Assembly: GCF_900101295.1 (NCBI RefSeq) | Contig: NZ_FOIL01000025.1 | Coordinates: forward strand, 1-45,796 | Source: [Clostridium] aminophilum | Lineage (GTDB): Bacteria; Bacillota; Clostridia; Lachnospirales; Lachnospiraceae | DNA length: 45,796 bases | Direction of reading: 5' to 3' | Part shown: piece after piece, positions 6,050 through 15,093 of the stretch | Position numbering within the stretch: the stretch's first letter is position 1 | Layout of the letters: each line of letters starts with the position of its first letter | Translations under genes and position numbers: made by a program | The notes under the pieces: model-generated | The model's input: only the letters and a program-made list of their open reading frames with translations | Told to the model about the DNA's origin: nothing | The model's database searches: none

Positions 6050-7873
6050 ATGAAAAAGTCAATCACTCTGGCTGCCGTCACGCTGTTAACGGCATCTGCC
6101 CTCGCCTGCAGCTCACCGGCCGGCACATCGGGAACCGTACCTGTCACCGGTGCTGCGGAAACCAATGCTCCGTCCAATGAAACGGAACCCGGGACGCCGA
6201 AAGAAGATTCAAAAGCCATAGCACTTACGGAGGAAAATATCCCTCAGGTGGATAAGACCCGCGGAATGATCCTTCCGCTGAACGGCTATCTGTCCCAGGA
6301 GATCAAGGTCGGGAATACCACGCGAACCGTGAAGCTCTACATTGGAAAGGACGCACCGGTTCGCTGCTACATGACATGGGTCAACGTTCCGGACAATACC
6401 GATCCCTATGAATTCCTGAAAGAGACCGGTTGGGCGGATTATGCGGATGAAAAGAAAGAAGGCATCTTCCTGTTAGAGCCAGGAGAAGGCGGCTGGGGAT
6501 CCCCTGATGAGGAAGCAGAATATCTGAACGCCGCGTTTGAAGCCTACAACACTCGCAAGTGGTACTCCAACTACTCCGAATCGTATATCGTCGGATACGG
6601 CAAGGGCGGCGCTGCCCTGCAGCAATTCGCGATGCTTCATCCGACGGCATTTATCGCCGGTGGCTTTGTCGACGCTGCGGACGGCATTTCGTCCGAGTTT
6701 ATGTCTGCAAACGCAAAAGAGGTCAATGATGAACAGACGGAAATCCGACGCGGTTCGATCCCGATGCCCGTATGGGAGGTCGGCGGAAATGATGACGTCG
6801 TGAATTACTGGCTGGCGGCAAACCACTGCGCCGGCAAAAGTGAAGAAAAGAACGGGGACAGCGTTTACACGCAGACCGAGGAATGCCAGCAGACTTCTTA
6901 TACCAGGGGAGTAACGTCAAAAGTGATTGTTTCTGACAAAAAAGAGGGCGCTGTACCGGCTGACTATACCGATTCGTTCATTGATTTTATGACTCAATAC
7001 ACCAAGTATGAGAATAAGTGGGCGGAAGGAAATGCCCTGATGCTTCGCCCCGATTACGAGAAAATGGGAGTAAAGTTCGTTCCCTTCGATCAGGACGGAT
7101 ATGCCCGCGAATATCTGGTGTATGTTCCGAAATCGGCTCCGGCCAAGGACATCCCGGTTGTGTACGTCATGGCCGGAAACACTCAGACTCCGCGCGTATT
7201 CTTTGACTGCACCGATTGGTGGCAGGTTGCGGATGATTATGGATTCATGGTTGTCATGCCGTCCGAGCAGTTCAACACAGCAGTTGACCTGACGTGGAAC
7301 ATCACCGGTTATCAGCAGGGTTCTGACACCGCCACCGCAGACGATGTAGCCTTCCTGAAATCCATCATGAAAGAAGTTTCGGAAAATTATCCGATCGACG
7401 CAAGCCGTCAGTACATGACCGGACAGTCCTTCGGTTCCATGTGGACCAACTGGTGCGCTCTTTACAATGACGAACCGTTTGCCGCATTTGGCTCCACTTC
7501 CGGTCTGATCAGTTTTGAGATTGATGACTCCGCAGGAAAGACCCCGGTTCCGGTATGGCAGTACTGCGGTGAACATGACATCTACAAATCCGATTATACG
7601 GTGGATGCGACGGAAGGATTTAACCTGAAAGCGACTGTGGAATACTTCCTCAAGCGCAACGGTCTTGGCGGGATCGGTGAGGAGACGATCACAAAAGAAG
7701 GCCGTTACACCACCAGCACCTGGAAGGACGCAAACGGCGTTCCGATGTATGTATTTACCGTTACCGGCGGCCGCAACCATAACTGCATTCCGTCAGAACC
7801 GCGTATGATCTGGGAAAAATGGTTCAGCAAGTGGTCCAAGGATGCGAACGGAAAACGGGTCTTCCGCGAATAG
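6050..7873 (+). CDS. Secreted tandem alpha/beta-hydrolase (esterase / PHB-depolymerase-like)
   Basis: A 607-residue exported protein. The N-terminus has a short basic segment, a hydrophobic stretch and ALAC at residues 17-20, a possible but imperfect lipobox, then a Thr/Ser/Pro-rich linker. The C-terminal half (from about residue 330) is an esterase of the feruloyl esterase/PHB-depolymerase type: the nucleophile elbow G-Q-S-F-G has Ser460, with likely Asp510 (GEHDIY) and His577 (GGRNHN). The N-terminal half repeats the layout, but its elbow reads G-Y-G-K-G, with Gly184 in place of the serine, so it is probably non-catalytic. The start has AAAAGGAGG. Natural substrate is unknown; a plant-wall or ester-polymer target is inference. 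It has four N-X-S/T sequons, of interest because of the oligosaccharyltransferase gene nearby. Confidence 0.75.
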   Translation: MKKSITLAAVTLLTASALACSSPAGTSGTVPVTGAAETNAPSNETEPGTPKEDSKAIALTEENIPQVDKTRGMILPLNGYLSQEIKVGNTTRTVKLYIGKDAPVRCYMTWVNVPDNTDPYEFLKETGWADYADEKKEGIFLLEPGEGGWGSPDEEAEYLNAAFEAYNTRKWYSNYSESYIVGYGKGGAALQQFAMLHPTAFIAGGFVDAADGISSEFMSANAKEVNDEQTEIRRGSIPMPVWEVGGNDDVVNYWLAANHCAGKSEEKNGDSVYTQTEECQQTSYTRGVTSKVIVSDKKEGAVPADYTDSFIDFMTQYTKYENKWAEGNALMLRPDYEKMGVKFVPFDQDGYAREYLVYVPKSAPAKDIPVVYVMAGNTQTPRVFFDCTDWWQVADDYGFMVVMPSEQFNTAVDLTWNITGYQQGSDTATADDVAFLKSIMKEVSENYPIDASRQYMTGQSFGSMWTNWCALYNDEPFAAFGSTSGLISFEIDDSAGKTPVPVWQYCGEHDIYKSDYTVDATEGFNLKATVEYFLKRNGLGGIGEETITKEGRYTTSTWKDANGVPMYVFTVTGGRNHNCIPSEPRMIWEKWFSKWSKDANGKRVFRE

Positions 7874-7904
7874 AAGCTTTTGCTTTTTGAAAAATATTGA
7901 AAAA

Positions 7905-7936
7905 AAACCGCCCAGCCACACAATGCTGAGCGGTTT
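7905..7936. terminator. Terminator between the convergent hydrolase and VOC genes
   Basis: Arms AAACCGCCCAGC (7905-7916) and GCTGAGCGGTTT (7925-7936) with one mismatch. An eight-T run follows on the minus strand, so it mainly ends the VOC gene; the plus-strand tail is weaker. Confidence 0.75.
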
Positions 7937-7939
7937 CAT

Positions 7940-8311
7940 TCAATCCTTGATATGATGAACCAGACTAAACGAAAAACCGGACGGAGAATACATACCGATA
8001 GACTTTGAAGAAGAATCCGTGACAATTCCGGCCGGCGAAGGTTTGAAGCCACGGCTCTCCAGCATTTCCCTTGCCTCATCAAAATCATCAACATTCATGC
8101 GGATTGTCATCATATCCTGTTTTGTTTTTCCGCTTTTAACGATGTCCACACAAAAGCCGTTTGCGTCCTTCATACGCACTCCGACGACGTCTTCACGTCC
8201 ATCAAGCTCATCTTTTTTATGACGCTTCTCAAAGCCAAGTTCTTCAAACAATTTTATGGTATTCTCAGGATCAGTTGTTACAATTAGCGGACTGAATGAT
8301 GTGATTTTCAT
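7940..8311 (-). CDS. VOC/glyoxalase-fold protein
   Basis: A 123-residue protein with one vicinal-oxygen-chelate domain: two beta-alpha-beta-beta-beta modules, the first starting SPLIVTTDPENTIKLFEELG and the second TIRMNVDDFDEAREMLESRG, ending in SIGMYSPSGFSFSLVHHI. The family includes glyoxalases, dioxygenases and antibiotic-binding proteins. Metal ligands are not clear enough to assign a reaction. The start at 8311 is chosen for GGAGGA 6 bases upstream; the ATG at 8350 lacks a ribosome site. It is convergent with the hydrolase gene and divergent from the STT3 gene. Confidence 0.75.
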   Translation of the reverse strand: MKITSFSPLIVTTDPENTIKLFEELGFEKRHKKDELDGREDVVGVRMKDANGFCVDIVKSGKTKQDMMTIRMNVDDFDEAREMLESRGFKPSPAGIVTDSSSKSIGMYSPSGFSFSLVHHIKD

Positions 8312-8419
8312 AAGTGTTCCTCCTAATCTGCACAAATTCGAAAATTTCATAAAAATAATGTTCTTTATATTAAAGATACACCAACTCCCGTGACAGATTC
8401 AAGTCAGAAACAAAAAGGA

Positions 8420-8504
8420 CAGCAAATGCCGCCGTGTTATAATAGGATCATAGTAAGAAAACACCGGAATACCCCGGTCCGTAAACACAGAAAGGTGGGA
8501 TTGA
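8420..8504 (+). repeat. Shared leader element, copy 2, with promoter of the STT3 gene
   Basis: This matches 5831-5914. It contains TATAAT (8438-8443), with AGGACA 16 bases upstream as a weak -35 box, so transcription would start near AGGATCATAG. The STT3 start codon at 8511 follows the end of the element. Confidence 0.65.
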
Positions 8505-8510
8505 CCCGTC

Positions 8511-10886
8511 ATGAAAAGCAGCATCGGACGCGCCTTAATGATATCAGCCGTGATCCTTTGTCTCATGCTTCTTTCCGTTTTGCCCCGTCTGGCTTTCTAC
8601 CGCGAGATCGCGTCCCAGAGTGATGTTCTCCTGGACAGAGAGACCGGCCTGCCGTATCTCGAAGACATGGACTGCTATTACCACCTGCGGATGACAAGAG
8701 ATCTTGCGTTATACGGGCATCCGGGAGATACGGTAAAAGACGGCGTGCCATGGGACAGTTTCAGCTATGCTCCCGAAGGAAGAGACGCTTCCGACTACAA
8801 GCCCCTGATGGGATACCTTGCGATTGCCGCCAACCGCCTGATCTCCGTTTTTGCTTCCCAGAGTCTGGAGCAGACGGCTTACTGGCTGAGTCCCTTCCTT
8901 TCTGTACTGGTGGTGATCCCGGTCTTCCTCCTCACCTTTGAGATGAGCGGGATGTTCGGAGCCATCGCGGCGTCCGTATTGTCCGCCCTGAATTTGAGTT
9001 ATCTGTATAATACAGTACCCGGATTCTATGATACGGACTGCGTAATCATCTGGTTGTCCTGTTTCTTCTTTTATTTCGGGGTGAAGCTTGTAAACGGCTG
9101 GCAGACAGAGAACCGTAAGACCGTGATCGTATACGGTCTCGCATTCTTTGCGAGCTTTATCGCTCTTTCGCAAAGCTGGTATGTCTATTATATGTTCCCG
9201 GTGATCTTTGCCGGAGCACTTCTCCTTTTCACGCTTCTCACATGGAAAAGTGACTGCGGAAAGCGGCCGTTCTCTTTTGCCCCGCTCCTGCTCTCCGCAG
9301 GAATTTTGGGCATACTCCTGATACAGGAAAGAGATCTTTTCACAAATGTCCGATCGATCGTTGGCCGGATCTTTTCCGGAGAAGAAAGCAGCGGCCTGTT
9401 CCCGAACGTCTTTTCCTCCATCAACGAGCTACAGCCCCCACTCCTCTGGGACGGAACGGTTTCCGATCTGTTCTGCCTGAACACGTTCTCGGAAACCGCC
9501 GGCATCATCAGCCTCTCGGGCGGAATCCTCTCCTTTTGTTCCGCTTTCGCTTGTAGCACAATCCTCATCCGGCGGATCATCCGGAAAGACGTCCGGTTCG
9601 AGTACCTTCTGCTTCTCCTCTGGTATGGAATCACGCTGGTACTCTCTTTTAAGGGAAAACGTTTTATCATGCTCTATTCCGTTCCCGCGGCGATTCTGGC
9701 AGGAAACCTGACCGTAACCGTCTGCGGCCGGACAGACCGACAGAAGCGGAAGTTCCGGTCATTTTGTCCGGGGGTGATCCCGGTGCTTCTGCTGATTCCG
9801 GCACTTGGCGGCGTGTGCGGCGTATACCGGTATATCTGCTCTGTCCCCGCCGAAGATGTCTGGTCACACAGGACGGTGGAGGACTGCCTTCTGAAAATCA
9901 GAGAGAATACGCCGGAGGATACCGTTCTGGCAACCTGGTGGGATTACGGATACTTTCTGGAAGACAAGGGCAAAAGAAGAACCCTTTTTGACGGAGGAAG
10001 CCAGACCGGCCAGCGCACCTTCTTCATTTCCAGAGCTTTTTCCACGGAAAAAGAGGTCCTGTCGTCAAACATCTTCCGCATGCTTTCCGGCAGCGGAGAC
10101 GCGGGCTGCAGCCGGATGTTCTCCGCCTTCGGCGAAACGGAGGAAACGCTTCTCTTCATGGATGATCTGCTCTCCGGCAGCAAGCCGGATGCCCGGAAAA
10201 AACTCCTGAGCCGAGACGTTTCTGAGGCTCAGGCCGACGAGATCACAGCTCTTCTTTTTCCGGAGAATCCGCCGCTTACGGAATGCGTCATCACCGGCGA
10301 TATGCCGTGGATCTCCCGCTGGTTCCCCATTTTCGGAAGGACCATGTCGGAAAAGGCCAAAGAATCCGTAAGTTTTGCCTGGGAAGTAAATCGGATGCCG
10401 ATTCACCTTTCAGAAAGCGGGCGCACCGTCATTGACAGCGGGAACGGATATTATGTGATCCTTGAAAAGAGCGAACGCGGCTGGTCTGCCCGCACTTCTC
10501 TTTCGGAAGAACCTTCCGGGGAACAGCCGAAGCGTGTGGAACGGGTGATCTGCGCGGGAAGTGACGGATGCAGAGAATATGCGCAGGAGCAGGATCTTTT
10601 GGAGAAACCTCCTGTTCCGGCAGAAACTCCCGCTCTGGCCCAAACTCCTGATCAGGCCGAAAAATCCGCGCTGACAGAAACTCCCAATCGGGATAAAGAA
10701 GCGGAACCTCGCTGGACGGTCATCCTTTCTGACAACGGGAAGGATACCCTGTTTTCCATGGTGGCCTCCGACCTTGCCGACTCGGTCTTCGGAAAGCTGG
10801 TTTATCTCGGCGGAGAAGGCCTCTCCCGCTATAAGGCCGAGCCGGATCTCTCAAATGAGGTTCTGGTATACCGGATACTCGGATAG
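8511..10886 (+). CDS. STT3/PglB-type oligosaccharyltransferase
   Basis: A 791-residue polytopic membrane protein expected to move a lipid-linked glycan onto asparagine in N-X-S/T sequons on the outer face. All signature elements of the STT3/AglB/PglB family are visible: the first acidic motif EDMDCYYHLRM (D52, D54), the second GFYDTD (D174, D176), the SxxE/TIxE-type loop motif SINE (303-306), a conserved KGKRF segment (381-385), and WWDYG (476-480) followed by a PglB-like DGGSQTGQRTFFISRAF. About a dozen hydrophobic segments fill residues 5-440; the rest is a soluble domain with a Pro/Thr/Glu-rich linker near residues 695-730. The start has a GGTGGG site about 12 bases upstream. This family is well known in archaea and epsilon/delta-proteobacteria and is uncommon in Bacillota. 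No glycosyltransferase, flippase or lipid-carrier gene lies nearby, so glycan and targets are unknown. Function is inferred from motifs. Confidence 0.88.
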   Translation: MKSSIGRALMISAVILCLMLLSVLPRLAFYREIASQSDVLLDRETGLPYLEDMDCYYHLRMTRDLALYGHPGDTVKDGVPWDSFSYAPEGRDASDYKPLMGYLAIAANRLISVFASQSLEQTAYWLSPFLSVLVVIPVFLLTFEMSGMFGAIAASVLSALNLSYLYNTVPGFYDTDCVIIWLSCFFFYFGVKLVNGWQTENRKTVIVYGLAFFASFIALSQSWYVYYMFPVIFAGALLLFTLLTWKSDCGKRPFSFAPLLLSAGILGILLIQERDLFTNVRSIVGRIFSGEESSGLFPNVFSSINELQPPLLWDGTVSDLFCLNTFSETAGIISLSGGILSFCSAFACSTILIRRIIRKDVRFEYLLLLLWYGITLVLSFKGKRFIMLYSVPAAILAGNLTVTVCGRTDRQKRKFRSFCPGVIPVLLLIPALGGVCGVYRYICSVPAEDVWSHRTVEDCLLKIRENTPEDTVLATWWDYGYFLEDKGKRRTLFDGGSQTGQRTFFISRAFSTEKEVLSSNIFRMLSGSGDAGCSRMFSAFGETEETLLFMDDLLSGSKPDARKKLLSRDVSEAQADEITALLFPENPPLTECVITGDMPWISRWFPIFGRTMSEKAKESVSFAWEVNRMPIHLSESGRTVIDSGNGYYVILEKSERGWSARTSLSEEPSGEQPKRVERVICAGSDGCREYAQEQDLLEKPPVPAETPALAQTPDQAEKSALTETPNRDKEAEPRWTVILSDNGKDTLFSMVASDLADSVFGKLVYLGGEGLSRYKAEPDLSNEVLVYRILG

Positions 10887-10952
10887 AGTCTTCACCGACC
10901 AGAGTTTGCCGCCGGTCACCGTCCGGTGACATCTTCCTGTCCCCCGAAAAAA

Positions 10953-10998
10953 GAGCCAGTACAGACGCTTTGTATCCCAAATGCGACTGTGCCGGCTC
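10953..10998. terminator. Terminator between the convergent STT3 and LysR genes
   Basis: Arms GAGCCAGTACAG (10953-10964) and CTGTGCCGGCTC (10987-10998), with one mismatch and one wobble. Six T follow on the minus strand and a T-rich tail on the plus strand. Confidence 0.65.
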
Positions 10999-11011
10999 AT
11001 TTTCATTGGAT

Positions 11012-11983
11012 TCATCTTACCCTCTTCGCCACTCTCTCCGCATGCTGTCTTGCCACTTCCCGGTAATGATCCTTCAGAAGTTCCGCAAAATAACGGGTAA
11101 ATGCCGGAAGATAGCGCTTGTCCCGCCGGATCATGTAGATCCGGTGGTAGAGCGGTTTTCCATGCTGATATAAAGGAAAAATGTTGAGGTCCGCGGGAAT
11201 GTCGTTTCCACGACTTCCGATGGCAACCTGAGTGGTGAAAAAGGCCGCAATTCCGGAAAAACCCACGGAGGCGGCGATCTGCATGAAGGATGACGTCATA
11301 CAGACCTCCGGCGCATATCCGGCCTCGTCAAAACACTTCTGAATCTCCGTGCCGAGACGGTTTTCCAAAAGGCAGAACGGAAGCTTTTCCAGATCCCGGA
11401 GATCCGTTCCGTGTGCGCACCGGCAGCGGATCCGGTCCGCATCCTTTTCTCCGTAAACCTCACGCAAAAGCCGGTCCGGCACACAGACATACACCTGGTC
11501 GTCGAGCATTGGTTCTACAATCAGATCCTTTTCGTCCGTGACTTCCACGATAATTCCAAGATCTGCCTCTCCCGCCCGGACAAGCGCTTCCAGTTCCCGT
11601 TCCATCCGGTCTTTCAGTTTCATTTCCACCTTCGGATACCTCGCGTGAAAGGCCGGCATGACCGCCGGAAGGCAGCTCCCGAGCCGCAGCATGCTTGCGC
11701 CGAAACAAATGCTTCCTTTCTCTTCGTTGTTGATATCCGCCAGCGTATTCTTCAGATTGTCCTGCTGAAGCGTCATCTCATCAACAAATCCGAGAACTTC
11801 CCTGCCCGCATCGGTCAGCGTCAGCCCCGGCTTTCTCTCGTACAGTCTGCAGCCCAGTTCTTCCTCAAGTTTCAGGATATGGTTGGAAATGGTCTGCTGC
11901 GAGACAAAAATCCGTTCCGCGGTCCGATGCATATTCAGATCTTTGCTGAGTTCCCGGAAGTAATAAAGACTTGTAGAATCCAT
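11012..11983 (-). CDS. LysR-family transcriptional regulator
   Basis: A 323-residue regulator with the N-terminal winged helix-turn-helix (residues 1-60, RTAERIFVSQQTISNHILKLEEELGCRLYER) and an effector-binding domain (about 88-300). It lies divergent from the anion permease gene with a 301-base gap, the usual layout for a LysR protein that controls its neighbour and itself. The inducer is probably an organic acid handled by the permease and amidohydrolase, by inference. Length and domain order are normal. Confidence 0.9.
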   Translation of the reverse strand: MDSTSLYYFRELSKDLNMHRTAERIFVSQQTISNHILKLEEELGCRLYERKPGLTLTDAGREVLGFVDEMTLQQDNLKNTLADINNEEKGSICFGASMLRLGSCLPAVMPAFHARYPKVEMKLKDRMERELEALVRAGEADLGIIVEVTDEKDLIVEPMLDDQVYVCVPDRLLREVYGEKDADRIRCRCAHGTDLRDLEKLPFCLLENRLGTEIQKCFDEAGYAPEVCMTSSFMQIAASVGFSGIAAFFTTQVAIGSRGNDIPADLNIFPLYQHGKPLYHRIYMIRRDKRYLPAFTRYFAELLKDHYREVARQHAERVAKRVR

Positions 11984-12284
11984 GGTCTGACCTCTTTTTG
12001 TAGAAAATGCACAATAATTACAGCTTTGACAAATACTTGTTGTCGATATTTTAAATATTCGCTGTTTGTTTTGTCAATGGTCTTTCTATATCATGAATAT
12101 AGTTCACATTGCCGAGACATTTCGAGAAAAGAAACCGTAAACCCGGTCTCTTCCTCATCCTGCGCAGGACCCGGATGTAGAAAGCAAAAACATGTGTGAA
12201 ATCCATTGGGGAGCGTGACATGTGCACGCCATCCGGACAAGATGTTTTGTAACAAAGTTTTTCAAAAAAAGAGAGGTTGCTTTT
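11984..12284. promoter_or_regulatory. Divergent LysR / permease control region
   Basis: The gap holds an AT-rich near-palindrome GATATTTTAAATATTC (12045-12060), a plausible LysR site, and a possible plus-strand promoter TTGTCA with an imperfect -10 about 17 bases further on. There is no gene here. A GTG frame from 12222 joins the permease but lacks the better ribosome site seen before 12285. Confidence 0.35.
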
Positions 12285-13556
12285 ATGTCACCGATGGTCC
12301 TTACCATTATCATTTTAATTCTGGCAGTGACTTCCTTCCTGCTGGAAAAGATTCCTGTCAACATGACGGTTATGCTGTCTATGATTGCCTTGGTGGTTCT
12401 TCGACTGGTTGATCCGAAGACCGCCGTATCCGGTTTTGCCAGCACGACGATCCTGATGCTGATCGGTGTCGTCATCGTCGGAAGCGCTTTATTTGAAACC
12501 GGTGTCTGTGATATGATCGCGGCGCAGGTCACGCGTTTTGCCAAAACCGAACGTCAGATGATCGTCGCGATCCTGATTCTTGCCAGCATCCTTTCCGCAG
12601 GGCTTTCCAACTCCGGAACGGTTGCGGTTTTCATCCCGATCATCATGGGAATCTGTGCCAAAACCGGATTTTCCCATTCCAAGCTCCTGATGTCCGCCTT
12701 TCTCGGCGCGATGTCCGGCGGCCGTCTTACCCTGGTCGGCGACGCAGCGATCAACGTACTCATCGGTGATCAGATTAAAAATCTCGGTTATCCCTTCGGT
12801 TTCTTTGAGATCAGCAAGATCGGTGTCCCGCTGACCATCGTCATGATCATCTATATGTATTTCATCGGTTACCGGTTCCTTCCGGATATCCCGATGGCCG
12901 GAGGCGACGACGCGCTGTTCACATCTTCCGAGCCGAAGACAGCTCCGCGCTGGAAGCAGATCACGTCCGTTGCGGTCCTTCTCATCGTCTTCCTCGGCAT
13001 GATCTTCGAGAAACAGACCGGCATCCCGTCCTATTTCGTCGCCATCATGGGTGCGGTCGTCGATGTTCTTCTCGGCATTTTCACCGAGAAGCAGGCTTAT
13101 CAGATGGTTTCCATCAAAACCATCATTCTCCTGGGCGGAATGACTCCGCTGGCGACCGCGCTGAAAGAAACCGGCGCCGCGCAGGCCATCGCGGATCTTC
13201 TCATAAAGCTGATCGGCGGTTCCACCAATGTTTACTTCATCACCGTCATCATTTTCATGCTGACCACGGTCATGACCCAGTTCATGTCTAATGTTGTAAC
13301 CGTAACGCTTCTGATGCCGATTGTCATCGCGGTTGCCGACACCATCGGTGTAGTTCCGAATGCGCTGATCATGGTACTCGGAATTGCCTCCACGATGTCC
13401 ATCCTGTCCCCGATCGCATGCCCGCCGGCAAACCTGATTTATTCCTACGGCGGATATAAGTTCTCGGATTACCTGAAGAGCAACATCCTTCTGGCTGCGA
13501 TCTTCATGATCTTCTGCGTACTGGTCATCCCGTTCTTCTGGCCGTTCTACGCATAA
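12285..13556 (+). CDS. SLC13/DASS-type anion permease (ArsB/CitMHS superfamily)
   Basis: A 423-residue inner-membrane carrier with about 11 hydrophobic segments. Two inverted halves each carry an S-N-x-x-T type motif, LSNSGTVAVFIPI (near 107) and MSNVVTVTLLMPI (near 338), as in sodium/dicarboxylate symporters. Substrates in the family are di- and tricarboxylates, sulfate or related anions. The chosen start has AGAGAGG 8 bases upstream; an upstream GTG at 12222 would add 21 residues. It is followed after 126 bases by an amidohydrolase gene on the same strand, and both end at the 14966-15010 terminator. The likely role is uptake of a carboxylate that the amidohydrolase processes. Confidence 0.85.
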   Translation: MSPMVLTIIILILAVTSFLLEKIPVNMTVMLSMIALVVLRLVDPKTAVSGFASTTILMLIGVVIVGSALFETGVCDMIAAQVTRFAKTERQMIVAILILASILSAGLSNSGTVAVFIPIIMGICAKTGFSHSKLLMSAFLGAMSGGRLTLVGDAAINVLIGDQIKNLGYPFGFFEISKIGVPLTIVMIIYMYFIGYRFLPDIPMAGGDDALFTSSEPKTAPRWKQITSVAVLLIVFLGMIFEKQTGIPSYFVAIMGAVVDVLLGIFTEKQAYQMVSIKTIILLGGMTPLATALKETGAAQAIADLLIKLIGGSTNVYFITVIIFMLTTVMTQFMSNVVTVTLLMPIVIAVADTIGVVPNALIMVLGIASTMSILSPIACPPANLIYSYGGYKFSDYLKSNILLAAIFMIFCVLVIPFFWPFYA

Positions 13557-13682
13557 CGGTTCCGGTATCCCGCAGCACACCGTTTGGTCCCATGGCCGGG
13601 ACAGGACCGGTCTCCAGGGGCTCCGCCAGCTGCCGGAAATACCGGTTCAACGACTCAATATGATACAAGAAAGGACCGTACC

Positions 13683-14873
13683 ATGTTAGATCTCCTGATC
13701 ATCAACGCAAAACTTCTGTGGTCGGTTTCCGGCAAAAAATCGTTATCCTGCGTCGGAATCGCAAAAGGGAAAATTCAATGTGTTCTGCCCTGCTCGGTCA
13801 AAGCGCGGAAGAACCTTCCGACTGCGCGAAAAATTCTGGACGCAGGTGGAAATTATCTGTTCCCGGGTTTTATCGATTTTCACACGCATCTGTTCTGTCA
13901 CGGAAGCCAGTTCGGCCTGGACGCCGACAAACTCCCTTCCAGCGGCGTCACCGCGGCGATCGATATGGGAAGCGCCGGCTGGGTGAACTTTCCGGCGATG
14001 TACCGCTGTGATCTCCTCGGAAAAAAGATCCGCACCGGCGCATTTCTGAACATTTCCCCGGTGGGACAGCCGGGACGCGGCATCACAGAGCCGCTGGATG
14101 ACGCGGCCGTCTCCGCGGACGGCATCGCACAGATCCTTCAGGAATATCCCGGTGCGATCAGCGGCTTAAAAGTACGCCTCAGCCGGAACATCGTAAAGGA
14201 TCTCGGCGCCAAACCGCTTGCCCGTGCCATCGAGCTGGGCGACCGGTTCGGTCTTCCGGTCTGTGTCCACACCACCGATCCGCCGGTTCCGGCAGATGAG
14301 ATTGCGGCCGCGCTCCGCCCCGGCGACATTTACAGCCACACCTATCAGGGTGCCGGCCATACCGCCGCAGATTCGGAGGAGGTCATCCGCAGAATGCTGG
14401 ACGCGCAAAAGCGCGGCGTTCTCATCGAGGTCGGCAACGGAACCAAAAACTTCAGTTTCCGGGTTGCGGAAATATGCACCAAAAAGGGACTATACCCGGA
14501 TATCATCTCCAGTGATGCCACGCCGATGACCTATCAAAAGGGCCCGTCCATGTGGGATCTCGCGCGGGTCGTATCCAAGTTCCTGCTTCTCGGAATGCCG
14601 CTTGCCGATGCGATCCGTGCCGTTACGGTGACGCCTGCCAGGCTCCTCGGCCTCGATCACGAGATCGGTTCCATCGCTCCGGGATATGAAGCGGACCTCG
14701 CCATCTTCCGCATGGACAGTTCCGAGATCCTGTTCTGCGATTCGGAGGGCTGCGAGCGCACCGGAAAAGCGGGACTTATTCCGCTGATGACGCTCCGCAG
14801 CGGTCAGGTGATCTGGCATTCCGAAGATTCCGGGCTGAAAGTCACCGAACAGACACCGGACTCCGCAGAATAA
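13683..14873 (+). CDS. Amidohydrolase/deacetylase-family metallohydrolase
   Basis: A 396-residue TIM-barrel hydrolase of the amidohydrolase superfamily, dihydroorotase-like. Metal ligands are visible: H67-T-H69 (DFHTH), a likely carboxylated K163 (GLKVRL), H196 (VHTTDP), H219 (YSHT) and D278 (SSDAT). The arrangement fits the EF_0837/Atu3266-type deacetylase group, some members of which are reported to cleave acetylated hydroxy acids; the natural substrate here is unknown. The start is set by AAAGGA 7 bases upstream; an earlier ATG at 13584 is less likely. It is probably cotranscribed with the anion permease. Confidence 0.85.
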   Translation: MLDLLIINAKLLWSVSGKKSLSCVGIAKGKIQCVLPCSVKARKNLPTARKILDAGGNYLFPGFIDFHTHLFCHGSQFGLDADKLPSSGVTAAIDMGSAGWVNFPAMYRCDLLGKKIRTGAFLNISPVGQPGRGITEPLDDAAVSADGIAQILQEYPGAISGLKVRLSRNIVKDLGAKPLARAIELGDRFGLPVCVHTTDPPVPADEIAAALRPGDIYSHTYQGAGHTAADSEEVIRRMLDAQKRGVLIEVGNGTKNFSFRVAEICTKKGLYPDIISSDATPMTYQKGPSMWDLARVVSKFLLLGMPLADAIRAVTVTPARLLGLDHEIGSIAPGYEADLAIFRMDSSEILFCDSEGCERTGKAGLIPLMTLRSGQVIWHSEDSGLKVTEQTPDSAE

Positions 14874-14965
14874 CGCAAGGAGTTCATCCCAATGCATTTG
14901 CATTGTGAAAAATGCTCCGGATGAGAAGCCGTTTTATATTTAGAAACAGTATATATGACACAGAA

Positions 14966-15010
14966 AACTCCCGTGCATTGGATCACTTACCGATGCACGG
15001 GAGTTTTTTT
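14966..15010. terminator. Terminator between amidohydrolase and GntR genes
   Basis: A perfect 13-bp stem (14966-14978 and 14993-15005) ending in AACTCCCGTGCAT/ATGCACGGGAGTT, followed by T runs: seven T on the plus strand, four on the minus strand. The rest of 14874-15093 shows nothing else. Confidence 0.9.
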
Positions 15011-15093
15011 GACTTATTCCGTCTGTCTGCCGTTTTGTCACACCTTTGACAGGGCATTTACATGTCCGCTTTCCGGTTCAACCCTAACTTGTT

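Noticed and set aside
12489-13580. 363-codon frame antisense to the anion permease
   Set aside because: Very rich in Asp, His and Arg, as expected for the complement of a hydrophobic coding sequence; no ribosome site.
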